Below are positions 54,201 through 62,145 of a stretch of 64,000 nucleotides of DNA, piece by piece. This stretch comes from Durusdinium trenchii. Lineage: Eukaryota > Sar > Dinophyceae > Suessiales > Symbiodiniaceae. The stretch's first letter is position 1. Each line of letters begins with the position of its first letter. A program made the position numbers and the translations under genes. The notes under the pieces are model-generated. The model was not told the origin of the DNA and ran no database searches. It saw only the letters and a list, made by a program, of their open reading frames with translations. Where the stretch lies: NCBI GenBank assembly GCA_963970005.1, contig CAXAMN010028983.1:1-64000 (forward strand), in the 5' to 3' direction.

Positions 54201-55418
54201 GTCCTGTCCTGTCAGTCATTTTGCCCCATCACCAACCAACCACAACCAGCCACGCAGACGTAAGTGCACTCATGTTGCTGCCAGGACCTGTGCTACATTG
54301 GGAACCAAGAGGTTCAGCAAAGCTTGGTCCTCCAAGCCCTCAATGACAAGCAAGCTGGCGCGATCACAGGCGGATATTCAGCAACCCATGGACTTGGACT
54401 CGGACCGGGCCCATGAGAATCGTGACTGACATGTGGCGCATTCGATGCTAGTGCTTGTGTTTGTGTTCATTACCAGGGACCACAGCGTGGACAAGTAAGC
54501 TAGCCTGGGGCCTGGGGCTTTGCATCATCAGATCAGGCGTGAAGCCGCCAGCCCAAGCCGATGGCCTGACCTTGACTGCACTGATCTTGGATCATATTCG
54601 AAATGTTTGCGAGTCGCAGTCATGGTACGGCCTACCCAGAGCGTTTGCCACTAAGCATTTGAACTCCTTGCGGCTGTCCGAATCCTTCCAGTCCTCAACA
54701 ACTGTGTTGCAGTTGTGGTGCCATAGTGGCAAATGGATAGGTAATCGTACCCGAGCTTCTGTCTCCGGCAGCCGGCGCCATAATAGTATTTTTAATTTGG
54801 TAAATATTTCAATATGCACTGCACTCAGACTCAGAATTTGTCAAGTCAGGTCAATCAAAGAAAATGCTGATGCCTGCACAGCTGGTGGTGGCAGATCAAG
54901 GCTGGGACCTGCAGCCGCAAATGAGGCAAGGACGTTCGACGCTGACCCTGTGGAATGGACTGGAATCAGACATGATGACGGTGAGACTGAGGAGGATCCT
55001 GATGATGATTATATCATATTCCGAGTCACTTGTTGTTCTTCATTGTTTTAAGCTTTGGTTTATGGCTCCATGAACATATATCCCACAGGACCTATATACA
55101 AGAGAAAATGTTGAAATAAATGAACTACTAAGTTACTAAATGAACTATCAGTAAATAAATTTGAATTTGTTGACATTTTGTGCTGTACATTGCTCTCAGG
55201 TTGTGCACTTGAAGCCTTCCGACTACAAGCGTTTCAAAAGCATGAAGGGTGGGCCTGGACATTTCAGCAACACTGACATAGCTGTGAAAGTATATGTGAC
55301 AGAGAGGATCGGTCATGGGTGCACCAGACTTGAAATCATCACTCACAATCCTTCAGAATTTGTTCAATTTTCAATGGCAAGGCAAGGAATGGAAGGTGGC
55401 AAACGGTTAACGTAAAAA
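47917..55418 (+). CDS. multi-exon transposase-like gene (RNase H-fold, hAT-like order)
   Basis: Plus-strand exons give a consistent motif order: FFTLLMDASPVGG (first acidic residue), GVCTDFGTEVGI (second), FPNAILIPG and HIAHNLTSELL (like the 'AH.LN' block), LIRWRWDTLVTFIKHLL (like the 'RW.S' block of hAT), ITGCPCPRH and GCRAPELAAG (Cys/His insert), KFSCWTVLPWSL, then CEQTIEGTFGH (final acidic helix). I recall a repeated dinoflagellate family with these blocks; calling it hAT-like is inference from order only. The start at ATG 47917 opens MELELAARKRRGRRPGSG and is the first plausible exon. The last exon followed ends at a stop near 55418. Several joints are unverified, so the exon list is a partial model. 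No terminal inverted repeats or target duplication were found, so it may be a domesticated or immobile copy. Confidence 0.55.
48842..48918 (+). CDS. transposase-like exon
   Basis: AAAAG|ATCAAC to CAG|GTCAGT: two bases plus 25 codons, QHAANAMLQQNGHGFNLTAD and LINDQ, ending in phase 0. Confidence 0.5.
49187..49231 (+). CDS. transposase-like micro-exon: FFTLLMDASPVGG
   Basis: CATAG|GCGTTC to AAG|GCAGGT (GC donor): 15 codons, phase 0-0. The Asp of LLMDAS fits the first catalytic acid of an RNase H-fold transposase. Confidence 0.5.
49390..49536 (+). CDS. transposase-like exon
   Basis: ATCAG|CTATCA to CAG|GTCAGT: 49 codons, phase 0-0, starting LSELERRIGDKDRSSLTLGS. Confidence 0.5.
49745..49843 (+). 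CDS. transposase-like exon
   Basis: GTCAG|GAGTGG to TCAG|GTCAGG: VDFLKYTHGEDVPFEEHDLV and HNMVLTPAVIGS. The next 60 bases (HGGKELAMDMFTGLSK) look coding in another frame. Confidence 0.4.
50239..50348 (+). CDS. transposase-like exon: CTDFGTE block
   Basis: GTCAG|GAGAAA to CAG|GTCGTT: EKDFDAIRHSILGVCTDFGT then EVGIAELPHVNLKKYI. The Asp of CTDFGTE is the likely second catalytic acid. The frame upstream (50057-50238, LLHKTTAIMHQLRLFAGPED) is also coding-like. Confidence 0.5.
50688..50810 (+). CDS. transposase-like exon: FPNAILIPG
   Basis: GCCAG|GTGCTC onward: an acidic polar stretch then ACQLQTIFPNAILIPGD, close to a GA donor (CCAG|GAGACT). Confidence 0.45.
51048..51532 (+). CDS. transposase-like exon: HN and RW blocks
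   Basis: CAAG|GTGAAG to ATG|GTAGTG. Begins VKHIAHNLTSELLVTMPVLD; then LLSRHHLRHRFIRTCLRGTG, then LIRWRWDTLVTFIKHLLPLQ GPLRKFW and a polar linker. The largest and clearest exon of the gene. Confidence 0.6.
51661..51718 (+). CDS. transposase-like exon
   Basis: TTGAG|GAAGTG to GCTG|GTGTTC: EVLSSDLFWACSQMVLLLA. Phase to the next exon not resolved. Confidence 0.4.
51960..52190 (+). CDS. transposase-like exon: Cys/His block
   Basis: TTCAG|GACCAA: TNVSQWITGCPCPRHQEHHK then ACPANGCRAPELAAG, a likely zinc-binding insert, followed by a helical segment. The frame closes near 52190. Confidence 0.5.
52375..52545 (+). CDS. transposase-like exon: FSCWTVLPWSL
   Basis: After GTCAAG: FSCWTVLPWSLCALARPSFA then a charged helix. 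Boundaries approximate. Confidence 0.35.
52775..53000 (+). CDS. transposase-like exon: CEQTIEGTFGH
   Basis: Encodes HPVTRRFLDPNYKDGFHDVV, then FRLWLAGFAALKTCEQTIEG TFGHV. The Glu of EQTIEG is the candidate third catalytic acid. Confidence 0.45.
53301..53405 (+). CDS. transposase-like exon, Arg-rich helix
   Basis: After GGCAG: HSMVTSLFNRARRASAAMVS then SELRFRELRRFLDQHPE. Donor uncertain. Confidence 0.35.
54012..54104 (+). CDS. coding-like exon, unassigned
   Basis: CCAG|GCCGG to CAG|GTCACC: PDVKPSRAWSQEQRMEMMYR and AGKDGMCHQ. Splice sites are good; function unknown. Confidence 0.4.
54495..54740 (+). CDS. coding-like exon, unassigned
   Basis: Open stretch with GVKPPAQADGLTLTALILDH, then SQSWYGLPRAFATKHLNSLR and LQLWCHSGKWIG before GTAATC. 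No family recognised. Confidence 0.35.
54887..55025 (+). CDS. coding-like exon, acidic
   Basis: After GCACAG: AGGGRSRLGPAAANEARTFD followed by an acidic run (DDGETEEDPDDDY). Donor uncertain. Confidence 0.3.
55197..55418 (+). CDS. terminal coding-like exon
   Basis: CTCAG|GTTGTG opens VVHLKPSDYKRFKSMKGGPG and ITHNPSEFVQFSMARQGMEG, ending in a TAA near 55418. Taken as the last exon of the transposase-like gene, without proof. Confidence 0.4.
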
Positions 55419-55780
55419 ATGTCTATATAATGTCTATTGTGGCAGCAGGAAGCAAGTCTAGTGGAATCTGGATTGAATGAATGAATTACTGTATACTCAA
55501 ATAATACATTACCGTAAATAACATGGAATAACTGGCTTGCCACGGTCACTGCTGATGAGTGGGATGATACCTGACCTTGAACTCGACTCCAGGAAACTTG
55601 GGCCAAACACCTTCCTGGTGACACCCTCTGACACCACAGTTATGGCTTGGACAGCTTTCAGCGACAGCAACTTGACAGCTTGATTAACTCAAGTGGGGAA
55701 GTGGCGGTGGGGGTGTGTTGAAGTTGAGATTCCCAGGTGTCCTAAGATCCTAATTGTAACCCACCCTGTCAGCATTCAAG

Positions 55781-56730
55781 GCAGTATGTGCTTCTCTCAG
55801 CTGATGGCAAACTTGAAGCAATTTGCAGTCGAGTGCGAAGGTGTGCATGCCTTTGCAACAATTCATGGATCTGAAGAGGTTACTCGCAGCGGACTGGCCA
55901 ACAAGGTGGCATTGCAACACCTCACGTTCCTTGCGAAGCAAGGGGCCTTGCCGGACACCACCAGTTTCAGGTCACCTTCTGATGGTGATGCAAAAGATTT
56001 CTCAACCCTTGAGAAGATTGGCCTTGTGACCTCGTCAGGCTCTCCTGGGAGCTATCAAATTACATGGAAAGGACTGACAATGGTGCGACCATGCTTCCGA
56101 GTGCATTCGCCAGCACTTCTTTGCGAAGTGCGAGATGGGAGAGACTTTGAGTCCTACACAATGCTGGAGCTGCTCCTGTCACTGACCAATGCTGGGTGGA
56201 GCCATCGCATTGTGGATGCCTTCAAGCCAAGTATTGGGGCAGCACCATTCACTCCAAAGAGCTGTAAGAAAGTGTTTTTTACAGAGTGTGCTCCTTCCGG
56301 TACCACCCTGAAATATTACCTGCTGGCATTGTGCAACTCACAGCGGTGCTTTGAGAGGGGAGTCAGTGCCATACATCATGGCTGCTCCCTAGGCTACTAC
56401 CGATGCCTCGTGTATGCACCGTCCGCCGAAGTGAGGCCAGGCATGGCTCTCAAGTTCTACAAGAAACTCATGTTCGGCAGCAATGGAGAGAGTGCCTTGG
56501 CGGGAGTTGCCCGTGACCAAGACTTGGAAGCTGAGAGCGAAGAGACTTCTGTCTCTGACAATGGAGATACGGATGTTGTGAGTGCAAAGCAGTTGCAGCT
56601 CTCCAAGCAGCCCTGTGGCGACAGTGTTGGCAAAGATGATGAAGGGGAAGCCACCAACCGCAACAGAAGCAGAAAGGACAAGACCAGTAGCTTAAATCTA
56701 TGTTTGTTTGTTTTGGGTAATTCTTTATGA
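55781..56730 (+). CDS. large exon of unassigned protein
   Basis: Opens after TCAAG with CFSQLMANLKQFAVECEGVH and remains open for about 310 codons to a stop at 56730. It holds a helical N-terminal part, a Cys-containing middle (SIGAAPFTPKSCKKVFFTEC) and an acidic, then basic, C-terminal tail (ESEETSVSDNGDTD ... RNRSRKDKT). No domain recognised. It may start a second gene or continue the one upstream; the true donor may lie before the stop. Confidence 0.45.
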
Positions 56731-56974
56731 TGGGCACTTACATAGCTTTGTTGCCTTCAAGACTCAAGCAATTTAGCTTGTATTACCAGCAGTTACTCTA
56801 ACTTCAAATATGTTACGTGGCTAGGCCAGCTGGCCAATTATACAGACCCCAAACAGTTTCAAATTGATGCGTTGCGGCCAGTATTAGTCAAAAACGATTT
56901 CTTGGTATGCCCTACCTAGCAAATTGCTTTATCAATGATGTTTGTTGGCATCGACATCGCTAATTGTTCCGCCA

Positions 56975-57100
56975 CAAGAGAAGACAAGAGAAGAACAGGA
57001 CAAGAGAAGACATGTCAGACAAGAGGAGGACAAGACCCGGTCACAGAGTTCAGCGCGGCCAGAGGACAAGAGAAGGACAAGAGGAGGACTACAGCAGGAC
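56975..57100. repeat. ACAAGAGAAG purine-rich repeat
   Basis: Irregular units of GACAAGAGAAGA and GGACAAGAGGAGG, followed by repeats of CGGCCACGGAGTTCGGCGTG type to about 57170. Confidence 0.75.
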
Positions 57101-57221
57101 AGAGCCCAGCCACATAGTGCGGCCACAAAGCCCGGCCACGGAGTTCGGCGTGGCCAGTCAGTGTGGCCAGCTTTTTTTTCTAAGATACAACCCCAACAGT
57201 AAACTGTTTGTGGACAACAAA

Positions 57222-57381
57222 GAACTTAGCTGCATCCAAGGCAAGAAAAAGAAAGACACGGCCAAGGCCCAGGGTCAGACAGACGCGGCGGCCATCAAGA
57301 CCAAGGGAAAGAAAAGAAACGCATCAACCGCAGAACTGCCCTTGGACCTGGACCTTGCAAGTGCCTCTTCATTGACTGCAG
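57222..57381 (+). CDS. Lys/Ala-rich exon
   Basis: Encodes CIQGKKKKDTAKAQGQTDAA then KTKGKKRNAS and an acidic end, to GCAG|GTGTCC. Likely a disordered nuclear-type segment linking 55.8-56.7 kb to the next exon. Confidence 0.35.
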
Positions 57382-57524
57382 GTGTCCTGTCCTGCAACAC
57401 CCTCCCTCCTAACTATAACTAGCAATACATTAAGAGCTGGACTGGGTGAAGTGACGTTCAATTCAACAAGGTTTGATTATGACTTGAATTGTTTCGGTTC
57501 TGTCCTGTTTGCACAGTCGCTTAC

Positions 57525-58377
57525 CTTTGAAGCAATGTGTGACTCTTTGACCGTGACGATGACTGACAAAGGTGATGGTGCGGGCAGTGGCAAGCAGCTG
57601 GAGTCCGAGCTGGATTTCGATCCTGTCGAGTTAGCTGCAGCCGGCGCCATTGATATAGAGACAGGCAACAAGCTTGAGGCAAAACTGACAGCATCACTAC
57701 CCATTGTTGCAACTGAAGCAGCTGCAGGTGTCAGTGCGTGTGGTGATTTGTATGAAGTTTCAGTTTTAGAAGAGCCAGCCGCTGCACAAGCAGCAACCAG
57801 CAGCACTACTTCTTTCTTGCCTTCTCCAAATTCAGCTGTGGCTGGGCCTACTGCCGCTGCGACTTCAGCAAGTTCACACGACCTCCCGCAGCCAGCAGCA
57901 AGTTCCCCACAAGCTGTGAGGACAGGGACTGTGGCAAAGGAAAGTGGCGAGAGGTCACGACGAGTGGCGCCCACAGCCACATCCTCCACACGGGTGTTGC
58001 ATGGACTGAGCTCGCAAATCAATGAGCACACAAAGACATTTGGCAGCTTTTGCATAGCATACAGGGTTGACCAGGACAGCTTCACAGCAAAATGTCCTTA
58101 TCACAGCGGCTACCACACAACTGGTTCTCTTCGATGCACCAAGACCAAAAAGGTTCCGCAGAACAATGGCAAAAGCCCCGGAGAGAATCGGGAAGCTGTT
58201 GCGCGTTGTTTGATGGCATGGTGCCTGGCTGGGCTGGAAATTCCTGAGCAGGGCCCAGGCCAACAACGCAAGAAGTCACTCCTGACGCTCAAAAACGAAC
58301 ATCAAGCTCAGGCCGGCTGTGGGGGTGGGAAGGGGGGTCAGGAGCGGTCAGGAACGGGGAGTTTCTCGGTTAGTTAG
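57525..58377 (+). CDS. large exon with Ala-rich linker and Cys/His module
   Basis: About 280 codons: a polar Asp/Glu start, a long Ala/Ser/Pro-rich linker, then FGSFCIAYRVDQDSFTAKCP, YHSGYHTTGSLRCTKTKK and CLMAWCLAGLEIP before a stop at 58377. The C..YH.....C block looks like a zinc module I associate with dinoflagellate repeat-family ORFs; that association is from memory. Probably the 3' part of the gene containing 55781-56730. Confidence 0.5.
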
Positions 58378-59595
58378 TTTCTCTCAACTAATTATGTGCC
58401 ATTTGCAAGTTGCTATACTATCAAACCCATTGCAAAGACCAAGCCTTCTGTTTTTTGTGTTGAGGTCAGCCAAACAAACAGCTTTCTTAGGAGCTTAAGA
58501 GCCTGGCAGTCAGGCCTTGAAGCCACTGACCGAGATTGAAACAGAGGAGGAGCTCAGAGCCAGACTCCCAAGGCGTCGGCGGACATTTTATACACTGGCC
58601 CCTGCCGGTTGGTCAAACAGTTGGTCATTGAAAGGTATCTTTTTTTCAGCGGCTGCGTCTATATAGATATAGAGGTGATGATTTGTATAGTTGGTTAGGT
58701 TCACTTATAGTTGGTTCTGCTGGTTCCAAAGGTTTTCAGTTTCAGAGTTCAGCGGCTTTAAGGCTTTAAGTTTTCTTTCTACCATTGGCGTCTTGATGAC
58801 TGTGATCGCCAGGCTATCAGTGCATGCCAGTTTGACAGTGTGATTGCAGGTGCTTTTTTTGCACAGGCTGAGGGGTCATTGGATGGATAGAATGAAATCA
58901 TAGATTGTATTTGTGCGCGCCATGTTTAATCTAGTTTGATGATGTTTGGTACTTGCAGTTTCATAGTTGCACCACCCTTTACCCTTTGTAATTCTTTCAA
59001 TTCCTGCTATTTGCGCCAATGACCGCAAGGCTATGGTACATGTCAGTTTAACAGGTCACAAACTGCAGCAGGTGGCCTGAGGCAGGTGACCACAGGGCAC
59101 AGCACAGGGACTGGTTCAGGGGTCCAGGTTCAGGGTCTTTTGACTTGTGGAATTCCAGTGAAATGGAGTCTTTAGTTTTTTTCACTTGATTCTTAGTCAG
59201 GCACCAGGTGAGCGATCGGCTGATATGTTTTACTCACAGGTGAGTGCTGCCACATTGAGATGAACGAGGTTCACAGCTTTGACTTCAAGCCAAGCTCTGC
59301 TCTTGGACTTGGGTTCAATAAACGCCGTCCATGAATCCACACGCCAGACCTGTGTTTGATTGGCAATTGGAGTGACTACGCTAGAGATTTTCAGATAAAA
59401 ACGATTGAGAATATTTAAAGCATGCTGCTCGCAGAGTTCGTTTTTGATTGATGTGTGCTTAAATACAAAACTATCGAAGGCATAAGAAGTTTGTAGATGC
59501 ACCATTAACCATTGCGCTCACTCACTGCTCACTAACCCTTCTGTGGTTGATTCGGATAATGTTGAATTGGATATTCCTTTGCAACTTTTCCGCCA
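58378..59595. other. no supported gene
   Basis: Only short frames; a minus-strand frame at 59230-59505 has no motif. Likely intergenic or intronic. Confidence 0.4.
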
Positions 59596-60447
59596 ATGTT
59601 CAAGCCCCCTGCAGTCATTCTTCAGTCCGCATGGCCACATCAACCATCCATGGCAGCCATTGAGTCACAAATGCAGCCTTCAGATGTGGGTGAGAGCTAC
59701 TGGTCTATGTATGTGTTGATCCTGGTGACTATTGGAATCACAGTGGCTGTCCCTGCTCTGTGCTCCAAGTTGAGAATGGTTGTTGTACACTTCGTGAGTG
59801 ATTGCTTCAGCAAGGCCACAGCTGGTAGTGAGAGAGTGGCAGTGGCAGGCCGTAATACAGGCCCTGGTTGTTATGGCCATGGCAAAATGGCCACAGACTC
59901 AAAGCACAAGCCTGCCAGGCCTACCATGCCAAAGTGTGATGGTTGTGACAACAACCGTTGGGATTCACTTGCTGCTGCTGATGATGATGTTGATGATCAT
60001 GGTGGTGATGTCATCGATCATGATGATTTTGATGATTTATCCGCAGCAGAGTCAGAGGAGCCTCATGCCACGAAAGCTGATCTCCGAAGACGTATACGAT
60101 TTCTAAAGATGGAAAAGGCTCATATGGCTCATTTGCTTTCCCATCGCCAACACCATCACCAAGAGTCTACTCGATTGGTGACATCCACTGGCGGACCTGG
60201 ACCTGGCAGAACTTCTGGACCTTCTCCGCCTTCTCCTGCCTTGGCCATGGACCCTTCCAGCGACGCCAGCAAGCCTGGTTCTTCCAGCAGCGCCAAAGGG
60301 GTCCATTGGGCGTTCAAAGGCATTGACCAATTGTACGTTACATATCCAGCTGGCAAAAAACTACACCGCCAAAATTGCAGGGTCCTTCAAAGCCATCACC
60401 AGAAAGTGGAGGGGTATAGCTTTTGCGCTCATTGCTTTGGCCACTAG
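59596..60447 (+). CDS. single-exon membrane protein with His/Cys tail
   Basis: A 283-residue frame from ATG 59596. One hydrophobic helix at about residues 38-57, CDGC at 114-117, an Asp-rich run (about 127-155), a charged helix (LRRRIRFLKMEKAHMAHLL, about 163-181), a Pro/Ser/Gly linker, then the C-terminus YVTYPAGKKLHRQNCRVL with CAHC at 277-280. The tail pattern Y..G..xH...C...C..C recalls C-terminal parts of dinoflagellate retroelement polyproteins, and the order 'short N-part, membrane helix, charged helix, acidic/Pro linker' mirrors the extension of the copia polyprotein at 21.5 kb. It could be a solo remnant of another element or a cellular gene. No adjacent RT or RNase H was found. Confidence 0.55.
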   Translation: MFKPPAVILQSAWPHQPSMAAIESQMQPSDVGESYWSMYVLILVTIGITVAVPALCSKLRMVVVHFVSDCFSKATAGSERVAVAGRNTGPGCYGHGKMATDSKHKPARPTMPKCDGCDNNRWDSLAAADDDVDDHGGDVIDHDDFDDLSAAESEEPHATKADLRRRIRFLKMEKAHMAHLLSHRQHHHQESTRLVTSTGGPGPGRTSGPSPPSPALAMDPSSDASKPGSSSSAKGVHWAFKGIDQLYVTYPAGKKLHRQNCRVLQSHHQKVEGYSFCAHCFGH

Positions 60448-61463
60448 CGACGCATGTTGGCCTGGCGCCTTCAGCGTGTTTGTCAGATTTTGTCACCATA
60501 CCCTGACAGCAGCAGTCAAGGAAAGATTGCAGTATGTGCTTGCGCTGCGCTTTAAAGTAATAGGTACAGTCCAGGTACAGTAGGTTGTGTGCGTAGCAAA
60601 CAGTGGCGTTATTGTTTGCTGTTCGTTCGCAACGGCATTCTCAAGTCAACTGTTTCTTGTTGATGTGTGTTCATTGCTCCTTGTTTCAATGCTTGCAGCA
60701 GTTTGCAATGACATGTTGAACAACTAACTAATCCATGATGTTTGAGGCCAAGACTTTCAGAGTCCAAGGACTGGATGATCTCAGTCACTGGATTGTGTTT
60801 GCTCGTGTTATTGTGCTGTGCTTGAAATCGTTGAGGTTTGCAAGGTTTCAGTCATGTTGAACTTTGAACATGTTGCACTGTGCATTGTACATTGCTCTTT
60901 TACATAGTCATTGTGTGCTTGCTTGCACCAAAGTTTCAGCTTAACTTTGATTCGCTCCGTTGACCAGGACCTAAACATTCATTGCTCCGGCGGCCCAGAC
61001 GTCCAGGAATGCTCAATGACAATGTCTTGGAGTCTTAGAAGCCACAACAGCCGAGCAAAAAAAATGACATCGGTCCTGTCATTGCTTTTTTTGTACTGGA
61101 TCACTTGGTTGATCGACTTGATAGAACAGATTGGTGTTGCTGTTGCTGTGTGCAACACTCTGAACCACTCTTGGTGAACGCTGTAGATGTTAAATAGTCT
61201 AAAGTCTAAACATGATGTTGCATGTATGTGTGTAAAGAAGCAAGTGGGCAGTGGGCACTGCCACTGCAGCTTTTGTCACTGGCCCGAGACGGCCTGTGGG
61301 GTGGAGGGCGCAAACGGACCGCGGGCTGTGAGCCTCCGGAGCCCCTTCTGTGTGACACTCAGGGTGCACAGGTGGTCTGGACCTTTCATCTTCCTGTTAC
61401 ATCATCACTCGGATATTATTACATGGGGCGCACGTGTTCTATGACATGAGCAATGTAGAGCAA
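60448..61463. other. no supported gene
   Basis: Short frames only, between the membrane ORF and the inverted-repeat element. Confidence 0.4.
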
Positions 61464-61770
61464 CCATCATCAAGCATTGACCTAGCATCTGAAGTCCCCA
61501 CTAGACCTGATGGGCCCTGGCTGAGGCACTTCAGGTCACCAAAAAACTGAACTGATGGTTTTTGGAGGCTTAACTGCTCTTTTCAAGTTCGGGGCAAAAT
61601 GAGAATGTTCGCAGATGTTCGCAGATGTTCGCAGTCTGCCGGTTCAGGTTGATTCAGTTTTTTTTGGACCTGAACTGACCAGTTCAGTTTTTTGGTGACC
61701 TGAAGTGCCTCAGCCAGGGCCCATCAGGTCTAGTGGGGACTTCAGATGCTAGGTCAATGCTTGATGATGG
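61464..61770. mobile_element. 307-bp foldback element with perfect 91-bp arms
   Basis: 61464-61554 and 61680-61770 are exact reverse complements over 91 bases (outer end CCATCATCAAGCATTGACCT). The 125-nt centre contains three tandem ATGTTCGCAG words and degenerate echoes of the inner arm (TTCAGTTTTTTTTGGACCTGAA). No coding capacity. It looks like a MITE or foldback transposon, or a hairpin RNA source. I found no clear target duplication. Confidence 0.85.
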
Positions 61771-61943
61771 CTGATGGCTGCTCCACATTCATTGGTGACC
61801 TGAACTTGCGCAGGGTGACTGGTGGTGTTTTGGTATTTACATTTTCTATATACCAGATAGGCTTGTATTGCGTGTGCCTTCCAAACGTTAAACTCATTTT
61901 GGATTACCAGATTCCAGCACCATGTATTAAAGACTTGAAGATC

Positions 61944-62145
61944 ATGGGAAACGACAAACACAAGACTGATAAACTGAAACCCATGGCAAGCAGACGCAAT
62001 GACCGTTTTCCTGCCGTGAGGTCCATGTCAGAAGTTGTGAATGTGGATGTGGACCAGAAATGGTTTGACAAGATTACCAGCGGGGAAAGTCCTGCACTCC
62101 CAGGCTCGGTTGCTGTAGTGCAGCAGTTGTGCAATGACATACTTG
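61944..62145 (+). CDS. methyltransferase-like gene: first recognised exon
   Basis: MGNDKHKTDKLKPMASRRND, then a mixed charged segment to CTTG|GTTGAA. An acceptor at 61917 would also keep the frame open, so a further upstream exon is possible. Confidence 0.55.
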
